In this document: positions 14,681 through 22,266 of the stretch, in pieces | Layout of the letters: every line of letters starts with the position of its first letter | Numbering within the stretch: position 1 is the first letter of the stretch | DNA from: Bacteroidia bacterium | GTDB taxonomy: Bacteria > Bacteroidota > Bacteroidia > 2-12-FULL-35-15 | Length of the DNA: 38,348 bases | Reading direction: 5' to 3' | Assembly: GCA_020051175.1 (NCBI GenBank) | Contig: JAGVJJ010000088.1 | Location: forward strand, 1-38,348 | Notes under the pieces: model-generated | Told to the model about the DNA's origin: nothing | The model's database searches: none | Seen by the model: the letters and a program-made list of their open reading frames with translations, nothing else | Made by a program: the position numbers and the translations under genes

Positions 14681-15994
14681 ATGATAAAGAAAATTACACT
14701 GTTTGCGGTGCTGTTGTTTGTTGTGGGAGGCGTTCATGCTCAGACAAAAAAGGGGACAGGCAATGAAGGGGAAGAGAAATCAAAACAGTTGCCATCTGTT
14801 GCCTTGGGCTTAGGGTTCTTGATGTTCAATGGGGATATTGGTGCCGGTATTGACGTTACCTCTTTGAGCAGTATTCGTGGTGGTTATTATTTAACTGTGG
14901 AACAGCGTGTAGGCCGTGTGATAGGTGTTTCGTTTAATGGTATCTATGGTAAATTCTCTGAGAGCGAAAGCACAGCCAAGCGTAACCTTAATTTTCAATC
15001 CAACATTATTCAGGCAGATTTAAACCTGGCTTTGCACTTTGACAATGGGTTTATTATGGAACGCAACAGCGCATTTGCACCATACCTGTATGTGGGTTTC
15101 GGTTACTTAAAGTTTAATTCTTATGGCGATTTGAAAGATAAAAACGGAGTTAATTACAATTACTGGACAGATGGTACAATCCGTGATTTGCCAGACAGTA
15201 CAGCAGGTGCTTCAATCCTGCAGCGTGATTATACGTATGAAACAAAGCTGAATGATAGCTCCAAATATGCAGACAATAGTTTTGCGCTGCCACTAGGCTT
15301 GGGAGTAAATTTAAAATTGTCGGACAGGTTGTATGTAAAGCTGAATGCAACCTATTACATGACCATGACTGACTGGATAGATGATGTTAAGGCTGGTAAA
15401 AACGACAGTTACATCTTTACGAGTTTTGGACTTCAGTATAACTTCAGTATACCGGATGATGATAGTGATCCCAAATATGAAACCGTTGATTTTTCTTCGT
15501 TGGACAAATTGGATTCGGACGGAGATGGTGTAAAAGATGGTGCGGATGCTTGTCCGGGAACTCCTGCAAAAGTGAAGGTAACATCAGATGGGTGTCCTGA
15601 AGACAATGATAAGGATGGGGTTGCCGACCATTTGGATAAGGAACCTTTGACCAAAGCTGGTGCCCTTGTAGATGAAAAAGGAGTAACGCTTACTGAGAAG
15701 ATGCTAGCCGATCGTCAGAAGGAGTTTGATGCACTGGCTACAGAACGCAGTAATGTATTCAATGAAAACCCAAGCCTGGGATACCTGAAAGATGTAGAGG
15801 CAAAGTTCATGCACAAGGGAGAAGCTAAAAATTCGGAATCCGTTCCTGCTCCGCTTCGCTCTGCCGATTTAAATTCTGACGGGTTGATATCAACCGAAGA
15901 AATAGCAAGGGCAATTGATTCATTCTTTGAAGGGGATTCTGATTTGAGTGTTGAGAAGCTGAACGATCTGATCGATTACTTCTTTGAGCAATAA
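14681..15994 (+). CDS. Outer-membrane beta-barrel protein with TSP3 repeats and C-terminal EF-hand (copy 2)
   Basis: A tandem paralogue of the preceding gene, alignable end to end with almost no gaps and clearly more than two-thirds identical by eye. Signal peptide MIKKITLFAVLLFVVGGVHAQ is followed by the barrel region, TSP3-like repeats (DSDGDGVKDGADACPGTP, DNDKDGVADHLDKEP) and the EF-hand DLNSDGLISTEE. Differences are concentrated in the linker after the signal peptide and before the EF-hand, where copy 1 has a Ser run and copy 2 a charged AKNSES segment. An in-frame ATG at 14666 would add five residues; I prefer 14681 because it aligns with the start of copy 1. The following gene begins 48 bp downstream, so the two may be co-transcribed. 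Confidence 0.85.
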   Translation: MIKKITLFAVLLFVVGGVHAQTKKGTGNEGEEKSKQLPSVALGLGFLMFNGDIGAGIDVTSLSSIRGGYYLTVEQRVGRVIGVSFNGIYGKFSESESTAKRNLNFQSNIIQADLNLALHFDNGFIMERNSAFAPYLYVGFGYLKFNSYGDLKDKNGVNYNYWTDGTIRDLPDSTAGASILQRDYTYETKLNDSSKYADNSFALPLGLGVNLKLSDRLYVKLNATYYMTMTDWIDDVKAGKNDSYIFTSFGLQYNFSIPDDDSDPKYETVDFSSLDKLDSDGDGVKDGADACPGTPAKVKVTSDGCPEDNDKDGVADHLDKEPLTKAGALVDEKGVTLTEKMLADRQKEFDALATERSNVFNENPSLGYLKDVEAKFMHKGEAKNSESVPAPLRSADLNSDGLISTEEIARAIDSFFEGDSDLSVEKLNDLIDYFFEQ

Positions 15995-16042
15995 TAAATA
16001 AGTAACAAGTAAATAATTTTTTAATTAATAAATACGTAGTCT

Positions 16043-17389
16043 ATGTTAAAATCTGCGATTCTATTATTCAACGCCATCGCTCTGCTGATGTACGAGTTTT
16101 TCTTTGCCGGAGATATTACGGTAACGCAAAAAATTCCTTCAAGTGCAAAACCTGAAACAGAGTTTACTGTGGAGCTAACCATTAACAAAGGTTCAACAAC
16201 CGGTTTTGCAAAACTTCAGCAGGAGCTGCCAACCGGTTTTACTGCTGTTGAGGACAAAAATGCCGGTGGCTCGTTCACTTTTAACAATCAGACTGTAAAG
16301 TTTATCTGGATGTCACTTCCGAATGACTCAGAGTTTAAGGTGACCTATAAAGTGAAGGTGGCAGAGGGTATTAGCGGGGATCAATCCATTGCCGGTAAAT
16401 TCTCTTATGTAGTGGATAATGAGAAAAAATCATACGATATAGCTCCTTCTACTATCAATATTGAAGGAACTGGTGGAAATACAACTGCAAGTAATACCGG
16501 TGATAACACCACAACAACTGGTGATAATACAACAACAGGAGACAATACTACAACTACGGGTGATAATACAACCACCGCATCCAACACTACGGGAGATAAT
16601 ACTGCAACAGGAACAGAAGAGAGCGGGACTTTTAGCTGTGTACGTTCAGCTCCTGCCAATCCTCCTACAGAATTTGTGGTTGAATTGAATGTGAGCAAAG
16701 GCAATTTGGGTGGTTTTGCAAAATTAGTGGAAAATCTACCGGAGGGTTATACTGCTTCATCTATTGAAAATGCAGGTGGTTCATTCTCATTTGCGGATCA
16801 GAAAGTAAGGTTTATCTGGGTGTCATTACCGGCACAGGCGGAGTTTAAAATTTCTTATAAGGTGAAAGCACCTGCTAATTCAGGAAATCAGTGTATTACA
16901 GGAACATTCTCCTATATCGAAGATGATAACACACGCAAATACGAATGTAAAGATGCTGGTGGAACAAGACAAACGTGTATAACTGTGGGCTCTGGAGGCT
17001 CAATTGCAACTACAAATCCAAATACCACTACTACAGACCCTGGAAATACAACATTGACCATTCCTACTCCTCAAAACGGGGTATATTATCAGGTACAGAT
17101 AATGGCTTTGCAGAATAACCGTTCGGCATCATTTGTTCAAAGTTATTATGGACTAAGCACGGTTGTAAAAACACAAGATGCAGGTCTGAATAAATACTTA
17201 CTAAAGCCGACTTATACCGAATATAAAGCTGCTCGTGATGCACGTGAGAATGTAAGAGGTGGGGTTGTGAATAAAAACCTTCAGGTGAGTCAGCCTGCAG
17301 CACCACCGTTCGTGGTTGCTTTTAACAATGGAAGAAGAATTCCTGTACAGGATGCCCTGATGGCTACCAACCAGACCTGGTACAGGTAA
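16043..17389 (+). CDS. Secreted protein with duplicated beta domain, TGDNTTT linker and SPOR-like C-terminus
   Basis: A 448-residue exported protein. The N-terminus has a 20-residue hydrophobic segment that is an atypical signal peptide or an anchor. Two homologous domains follow (about 24-140 and 195-316), sharing TEF.VEL..[NS]KG, GFAKL.[QE].LP.G, NAGGSF.F, [VR]FIW.SLP and the Y-K-V-K strand. Between them is a linker of about 50 residues made of TGDNTTT-like repeats. The C-terminal part (about 347-435) begins YYQVQIMAL and ends FVVAFNNGRRIPVQDAL, a SPOR-like domain resembling the peptidoglycan-binding SPOR modules of the next protein. The second copy carries four Cys absent from the first. 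Function unknown; the architecture suggests a periplasmic protein tethered to peptidoglycan. A terminator follows. Confidence 0.8.
   Translation: MLKSAILLFNAIALLMYEFFFAGDITVTQKIPSSAKPETEFTVELTINKGSTTGFAKLQQELPTGFTAVEDKNAGGSFTFNNQTVKFIWMSLPNDSEFKVTYKVKVAEGISGDQSIAGKFSYVVDNEKKSYDIAPSTINIEGTGGNTTASNTGDNTTTTGDNTTTGDNTTTTGDNTTTASNTTGDNTATGTEESGTFSCVRSAPANPPTEFVVELNVSKGNLGGFAKLVENLPEGYTASSIENAGGSFSFADQKVRFIWVSLPAQAEFKISYKVKAPANSGNQCITGTFSYIEDDNTRKYECKDAGGTRQTCITVGSGGSIATTNPNTTTTDPGNTTLTIPTPQNGVYYQVQIMALQNNRSASFVQSYYGLSTVVKTQDAGLNKYLLKPTYTEYKAARDARENVRGGVVNKNLQVSQPAAPPFVVAFNNGRRIPVQDALMATNQTWYR
16498..16610 (+). repeat. In-frame tandem repeat encoding the TGDNTTT linker
   Basis: Degenerate 18-21 bp units (ggtgataa-type followed by acaaca-type) encode repeated TGDNTTT in the middle of the SPOR-like protein. 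Because the units keep the reading frame, slippage would change linker length without breaking the gene. Confidence 0.8.
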
Positions 17390-17397
17390 AATCATAG

Positions 17398-17440
17398 CGC
17401 GTTGTGTCCCTTGTTTTTTAGGGACGCAGCGCGTTTTTTT
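17398..17440 (+). terminator. Rho-independent terminator after the duplicated-domain protein
   Basis: CGCGTTGTGTCCCT (17398-17411) pairs with AGGGACGCAGCGCG (17420-17433), with two G-U pairs, around a T-rich loop. A run of T follows, so this is a strong intrinsic terminator. Confidence 0.9.
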
Positions 17441-17489
17441 ATTTCCACCAGATTTTCCGGTATAATTTTACTATTCAGGCAATTACGGA

Positions 17490-17518
17490 GTTGAAAGATA
17501 GATTTTTTACTATATTTG
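17490..17518 (+). promoter_or_regulatory. Promoter of the 825-residue barrel/SPOR gene
   Basis: GTTG (17490-17493) and a perfect TAnnTTTG box (TATATTTG, 17511-17518) are 17 bp apart. The -7 box ends five bases before the ATG at 17524, so the predicted transcript starts at or within a few bases of the start codon. The TTG at 17491, which opens a longer frame, is part of the -33 element and cannot be the start. Confidence 0.75.
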
Positions 17519-17523
17519 TGTCT

Positions 17524-20001
17524 ATGATTCACAAATTTTCCGGGGTCTTACTACTTGTATTCCTGAGCTGTTTCTGCTATGCGCAGGACAATGCTATTTA
17601 CGGTGGTATACAACCCGATAAATCTGTTTCTGATACTTCTGCATCGCCCTCCGAGCTGATATTCACACCAACAGTAGGTGCCGGGGTAGGGATGTTTTCT
17701 TTTTACGGGGATTTGTACAACAAACATTTCCAGGCCCCAATGACAAGCCGGCTGGCTTTTGACCTTAATGTTTCACAACCAATTACTGACGCTTTCCATT
17801 TCAATTTTTATGTGCTTTTCGGGAAACTGGGGGCAAACGAAAGAATGGTGCTCAATAACCGTAACCTCAATTTTGAATCGCAGATCCGTGCAGGAGGGGT
17901 GAATGTAATGTACAATTTCGACCACTTTTTGGCCTCCAAACGTACTGCCAGTCCTTTTGTTACACTGGGTGTAGAATCGTTTGAGTTTCTTTCCAAAACG
18001 GATTTAAAAGATAAATATGGCAATACGTATTATTACTGGACAGATGGCAGCACGCGAAGCAAGGATGAATATGCCTCGGATGCAAGCACATCCATTGAGC
18101 TGAAGCGCGATTATACGTATGAATCGGATGTGAGGGAGCTGAACCTGGATGGGTTTGGTAAATATCCTGAACGCTCTTTTGCCATTCCTGTTGGGGTGGG
18201 GGTTATCTATAAGCTCAATGATTTTATGAATTTCAAGCTGGGTACTTCCATGCACTTTACGTTTACGGATTATATTGACGGTGTAACGGATAGAAGTGTG
18301 GGCAACCGTCAGGGCGACAGCAAAAATGATAAGTTCATGATGACTTCATTTTCCTTACAATATAATTTCGGAAGCAAGCAGAAAGAAAAGCGTAAAGCCC
18401 TTAAAGAACTTCAGCAAAATTACGAAAACATTGATTTCCTTGCCCTTGAAAACGATGATCACGATGGCGATGGAGTTATTGATTTTAAGGATCTTTGCGG
18501 TGGTACCCCAAAAGGTGCTGAAGTGGACGCGAATGGTTGTCCGCTTGATGGGGATGAAGATGGTGTTGCCAACTACAAGGACGATGAGCTGAAAACCCGC
18601 AAAGGCGCTATCGTTACTACACGTGGTGTGGAGCTGACGGATTCACTTATTGCCTATCAGTATAACTTTTTCATGGATTCTACCGGTATGTTCGGACTTG
18701 TTGAAAACAGGGATATTAATGAAATTAAAGAAGGACAGAAAGAATATGCTGTTAAGCTCGGAACTTTCAAAAAAGGCCTGTCTCCGCAACTGATGACCAA
18801 ATTTTTAAGTATCAATGATATTTCCAGCGCATCAACCGATAATGCAGAAACCATTTATACAGCAGGTAAATTCGATAGCTATGAAGCTGCTGAAGCACGT
18901 AAACAGCAACTCATAAAAGATGGCCTTACCGACCTTAGCATTGTGTACAAACAGAACTCCAAATACTATGATGCCGATCAATCGGTTGCTTCGGCAGGAA
19001 CTACGAAAGAAACTGTAAAACCAGGTGTAATAGAGGGTAAGTTTGTAGGGGCTGATAAAACACCGCTTGCGAATGCAGAAGTGAATGTAATCAATGAAAA
19101 AGGTGAAATAATCCAAAGCGGAACCACAGATGCTTTCGGGGCATTCCATTTTAATTATCTGCCACCGGATCAGAAAGTACTGATTTTACTGGATGAAACC
19201 GATCCTCAGCTGAAAAAGCTGAAAAAGGTATTCTTTACAGACAACCAGGGGACAGAGTCAAAAGAGATTTATCCTACCCGCATGGTGTATAACATGGCAA
19301 GTACAACCGATAAAGGTTATGCTTTGGCCAAGAACAGTACCAAGTTTAAAACCGCTACAGGCACCACCGGCACAGCAACTGCAGCAGAAACCAATACCAG
19401 CGCCATCAATACACCGGGAGTTGTGCTACGTGTTCAGCTGGGTGCGTACAAACGCAAGCTATCCAAAAATGTGTTCAGAGGTATTGATGACCTGATAGAG
19501 GTAAAAACAGACGATGGCCTGTACAAATACATGACCGGTTCATACACTTCTATGGATGCCGCAGCAAAACGCAAAGTGGAGATGCTTACAAATGGTTATC
19601 CGGGAGCGTTTATAGCCGCTTATAAGGATGGTAAGCGTATTTCCCTTGAAGAGGCAGGAGCAACGCTTTCAGGCAAAGAAAAGGTAGTAGAAACGGCAGA
19701 AAATACTACTGTAAGTGGTGCCAACAAAAACCTTGTGAAGTTTAAGGTGCAGGTAGGAGTATTTAAAAACCAGCCTCCGGACAGCAAACTGGCTATTTTT
19801 GCCAAGCTGAAAGACCTTAAAGGTGAAAAAACCAAAAGCGGGCTCACCAAATATGTGGTAGGAACATTTACTTCCTACAAAGATGCTGAAGCCTTTAAAG
19901 CAGAGCTTATTAAGAAGTATGCCCTTAATGATGCCTTTGTTGTTGCCCTGTTCAACAATGAGTACATTACTGTTCAGGAGGCCATGGAATTGTTGAAATA
20001 A
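17524..20001 (+). CDS. Large outer-membrane barrel protein with TSP3 repeats, carboxypeptidase-regulatory-like domain and three SPOR-like modules
   Basis: An 825-residue relative of the two barrel/EF-hand proteins upstream. Signal peptide MIHKFSGVLLLVFLSCFCYAQ, then a barrel region (about 45-285) sharing the NRNLNFESQI, YYWTDG and LKRDYTYE motifs with them. TSP3-like repeats follow at about 310-355 (DDHDGDGVIDFKDLCGGTP, DGDEDGVANYKDDE). The C-terminal half differs: SPOR-like 1 at about 405-482 (YAVKLGTFKKGL), a carboxypeptidase regulatory-like Ig domain at about 502-560 (VIEGKFVGADKTPLANAEV), and two further SPOR-like modules at about 633-710 and 738-820. SPOR domains bind glycan strands lacking stem peptides, so the protein probably links outer membrane to peptidoglycan. 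The start is fixed by the overlapping promoter. No strong terminator follows. Confidence 0.87.
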   Translation: MIHKFSGVLLLVFLSCFCYAQDNAIYGGIQPDKSVSDTSASPSELIFTPTVGAGVGMFSFYGDLYNKHFQAPMTSRLAFDLNVSQPITDAFHFNFYVLFGKLGANERMVLNNRNLNFESQIRAGGVNVMYNFDHFLASKRTASPFVTLGVESFEFLSKTDLKDKYGNTYYYWTDGSTRSKDEYASDASTSIELKRDYTYESDVRELNLDGFGKYPERSFAIPVGVGVIYKLNDFMNFKLGTSMHFTFTDYIDGVTDRSVGNRQGDSKNDKFMMTSFSLQYNFGSKQKEKRKALKELQQNYENIDFLALENDDHDGDGVIDFKDLCGGTPKGAEVDANGCPLDGDEDGVANYKDDELKTRKGAIVTTRGVELTDSLIAYQYNFFMDSTGMFGLVENRDINEIKEGQKEYAVKLGTFKKGLSPQLMTKFLSINDISSASTDNAETIYTAGKFDSYEAAEARKQQLIKDGLTDLSIVYKQNSKYYDADQSVASAGTTKETVKPGVIEGKFVGADKTPLANAEVNVINEKGEIIQSGTTDAFGAFHFNYLPPDQKVLILLDETDPQLKKLKKVFFTDNQGTESKEIYPTRMVYNMASTTDKGYALAKNSTKFKTATGTTGTATAAETNTSAINTPGVVLRVQLGAYKRKLSKNVFRGIDDLIEVKTDDGLYKYMTGSYTSMDAAAKRKVEMLTNGYPGAFIAAYKDGKRISLEEAGATLSGKEKVVETAENTTVSGANKNLVKFKVQVGVFKNQPPDSKLAIFAKLKDLKGEKTKSGLTKYVVGTFTSYKDAEAFKAELIKKYALNDAFVVALFNNEYITVQEAMELLK

Positions 20002-20281
20002 CATTCCTGCTCAATAAATCATTCTGAAATACGGAAGTTATTTAGCCGCAAATTCACAGATTAGAATTAATAATCTGATAGGCTATTCAGAATTTATTCT
20101 AATCATTTCAATCCCTGAGGTATGTTTCGATTCCGTTTGAAAGGATTGCGTGCAGGTCATTTCGAGCGGAGTTGGGAAATGTGGGATAGTCTATATTTTT
20201 ATCTCTTTGCAAAATTTTGAACAGTTTCTGAGAATCTGCGGCTTACTTCTTTGCAGATAGAGTTCGAAAAGTCTGAAAAAT
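20002..20281. other. Intergenic gap with degenerate dispersed repeats
   Basis: This 280-bp gap has no gene. AGCCGCAAATTCACAGATT at 20044-20062 and its near-inverse AGAATCTGCGGCT at 20231-20243 form an imperfect inverted pair. CAGATTA (20057-20063) and TAATCTG (20071-20077) form a small hairpin that could terminate the preceding gene. GGTCATTTCGAGCGGAG at 20156-20172 resembles a dispersed Bacteroidota repeat. The region looks like a graveyard of short repeats. Confidence 0.55.
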
Positions 20282-21550
20282 TTATGTTTTCTGCTTCTTC
20301 TTTTTAGCAGCTGGAAAAAGAATATTATTCAAAATAAGGCGATATCCAGAAGAATTAGGATGCAGGCTTAAGTCTGTAGGTGGATCCTCTACACGGTGCT
20401 GGTAATCTTCCGGATCATGGCCACTATAAAAAGTGTAAGTACCTTTTCCAAATTCCCCATGTATATAACGTGCTTCATTGGCAGCTTTGTTTTCACCTAA
20501 TATCAATACATTCGGTTTAATAAAGCTTTTGTCAAACCCAACAGTTTGGCCCCAGAAACCTTTGATAATTTTTTCGTGGTTCTGACACAGCATGGTAGGC
20601 ACAATATCCCATTTTGCAGAGAAATCGAACAGTGTAAATAAATCATTTTTACGGTCTACACCGTGTTTACTGCTTCTTGTCTGGTAAGTATCAATGTTGG
20701 ATTTGGCATATTCGCCCGGGTTAGTGCTGAGCGTGAAATTGGTAAATGCAAATGTTTTAGAAAAGTCGAGTTTGGAGTTGTAATTGGGGGTGGTTCCGTC
20801 CCCGTCAAACATACTTTCACAGATGTCCAGTCCTTCAGCTGCCAATGCTATATCATATGAATCCGGGGCTGAACACATGGCAAATAGGAAGCCGCCCCCA
20901 GCAGTAAAATCGCGGATTTTTTTTGCTACGGCCAGTTTCATCTGTGATACTTTATCAAATCCAAGGGATTTAGCGCTGGTTTCCAGAATACGTTGCTGCT
21001 CCTGGTACCAGGGTGCAAACTTGTATTGCGACCAGAAACGTCCGTACTGACCGGTAAAATCCTCGTGGTGCAGGTGGAGCCAGTCGTATAAAGGAAGTTT
21101 ATCATTTATTATTTCATCATCATAAATCACATCGTATTTGATTTCAGCATACTTTAAAACAAGGGTTACAGCATCATCCCAGGGCTGCTTGGTTTTAGGT
21201 GAATATACAGCCACTTTAGGGGCTTTTTCAAGCTTTACATTCTCCATATTTACCTCCGGGTTGGAGATTTCATTAAGAATTGCTGCTGATTTGGCATCGG
21301 GTATTACTTCAAATGACACCCCGCGAATGGTGCATTCATTTTCAATTTCCTTTATGTCTTTCATCATAAAGCTGCCCCCGCGATAATTCAGCAGCCAGTT
21401 TACCTCAACGTCCTGTGTAAGTACCCAGTAAGCAATACCATATGCTTTCAGGTGGTCCTTTTGTTCCAGATCCATAGGGATAAGGATGTAGGCGGCCTGG
21501 GAGAGCGTTGTTATAAATGAAAATAATAATATGAAGGTAAATCGTTTCAT
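20282..21550 (-). CDS. Secreted amidotransferase-fold protein, often labelled asparagine synthetase B
   Basis: A 422-residue protein with signal peptide MKRFTFILLFSFITTLSQA. The body has motifs of a flavodoxin/class I glutamine amidotransferase-like fold: KVAVYSPKTKQPWDDAVTL near 110-130, IYDDEI, and GGGFLFAMCSAPDSYDIAL near 220, where Cys in AMCSAP sits like the nucleophile-elbow cysteine. I recall homologues in Bacteroidota carrying the name asparagine synthetase B, but nothing here shows the ATP-binding PP-loop synthase domain of true AsnB, and a signal peptide would place it outside the cytoplasm. The label should not be trusted; the real activity is unknown. The start lies 32 bp after the PIN toxin stop on the same strand, and a TAGCTTCG -7-like box overlaps that stop. 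Confidence 0.75.
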   Translation of the reverse strand: MKRFTFILLFSFITTLSQAAYILIPMDLEQKDHLKAYGIAYWVLTQDVEVNWLLNYRGGSFMMKDIKEIENECTIRGVSFEVIPDAKSAAILNEISNPEVNMENVKLEKAPKVAVYSPKTKQPWDDAVTLVLKYAEIKYDVIYDDEIINDKLPLYDWLHLHHEDFTGQYGRFWSQYKFAPWYQEQQRILETSAKSLGFDKVSQMKLAVAKKIRDFTAGGGFLFAMCSAPDSYDIALAAEGLDICESMFDGDGTTPNYNSKLDFSKTFAFTNFTLSTNPGEYAKSNIDTYQTRSSKHGVDRKNDLFTLFDFSAKWDIVPTMLCQNHEKIIKGFWGQTVGFDKSFIKPNVLILGENKAANEARYIHGEFGKGTYTFYSGHDPEDYQHRVEDPPTDLSLHPNSSGYRLILNNILFPAAKKKKQKT

Positions 21551-21582
21551 TTCGTTTTGTTCCTTGAGCTTGGATTGCGAAG

Positions 21583-22002
21583 CTAATCCCGTCTTGTCTT
21601 TAGATATTCAGCTAATTTTAAGATAGAAGTCCTTTTATATTTTTGTAATGTCAGCAATGCTTCATCGCCAGATAACAAATAATCAGCTTTTGAATCCTCA
21701 CAAAGTGATAATAAAAAATTGTCTTTTGGATCTGCGCAAGCACTGGCCTTTGATTTTACATGTATAAATTTGGCATGAGCATGTATGGCATTTAAAAGGT
21801 GTGTTACATCCGTTGTAGAAAAGTATTTTCTTAATTTGGGCCTTGAAGTTACCTCTATAAACTCAGTTAATAGTTCGTCACTGAAAACCAAAATTATTTT
21901 GTTTGTTTCAATAAGTCTATCCAACTTGTTAAAAGAATTACTAATCAGAAAACTGATCCAAAGGTTAGTATCAATAACAAGCTTATCCGGCTTATTCGGC
22001 AT
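21583..22002 (-). CDS. PIN-domain toxin of a type II toxin-antitoxin pair
   Basis: A 139-residue PIN-domain protein of the COG1569-type group, a Mg2+-dependent ribonuclease fold. Acidic active-site positions are visible: Asp11 in VIDTNLW, Glu47 in ELLTEF, Asp94 in DPKDNFLL and Asp113 in LLSGDEALL. The start codon overlaps the end of the small upstream gene by 11 nt (the ATG is read from inside its last codons), which is the usual antitoxin-first arrangement with translational coupling. The RNA target is not predictable. It lies between dnaB and the amidotransferase-fold gene, all on the minus strand, and shows no mobile-element borders. Confidence 0.9.
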   Translation of the reverse strand: MPNKPDKLVIDTNLWISFLISNSFNKLDRLIETNKIILVFSDELLTEFIEVTSRPKLRKYFSTTDVTHLLNAIHAHAKFIHVKSKASACADPKDNFLLSLCEDSKADYLLSGDEALLTLQKYKRTSILKLAEYLKTRRD

Positions 22003-22201
22003 AACGTTTTGCTCTTACTATTTCAACCTCTTTGGTTATTTCCTCAAGCGTTATATTTGCTTTTTTTGAGCGTATTCTTTCCACTACATCAAGAAAGGGA
22101 TTTTTCTTGTCCTCTTTTATTGAAATGAGCCTTAATTCCGCTAAATCCTGAAGTAATTTTTTTGCTTTGGGATTTAATATTTCTATGCTGAAAGTTGCCA
22201 T
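21992..22201 (-). CDS. Antitoxin partner of the PIN toxin
   Basis: A 69-residue protein immediately upstream of and overlapping the PIN-domain toxin gene. The N-terminus MATFSIEILNPKAKKLLQDLA resembles the short beta-strand plus helix seen in many antitoxins encoded next to COG1569-type PIN toxins. The rest is strongly charged and helical (IRSKKANITLEEITKEVEIVRAKRYAE), as expected for a toxin-wrapping segment. Function is inferred mainly from size, charge and gene order. The -7 box ends four bases before its ATG, so the mRNA is predicted to be leaderless or nearly so. Confidence 0.8.
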   Translation of the reverse strand: MATFSIEILNPKAKKLLQDLAELRLISIKEDKKNPFLDVVERIRSKKANITLEEITKEVEIVRAKRYAE

Positions 22202-22205
22202 ATAA

Positions 22206-22236
22206 CAAATTTACTCATTTTTTATGCCAAAGTCAA
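22206..22236 (-). promoter_or_regulatory. Promoter of the PIN toxin-antitoxin operon
   Basis: On the minus strand a TTG (22234-22236) and a perfect -7 box TAAATTTG (22206-22213) are 20 bp apart. The -7 box ends four bases before the antitoxin ATG at 22201. An alternative TTTG at 22228-22231 is too close (14 bp). Confidence 0.65.
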
Positions 22237-22266
22237 TCTCCGCTTGTAGTAAAGGGTTAATCTGTC

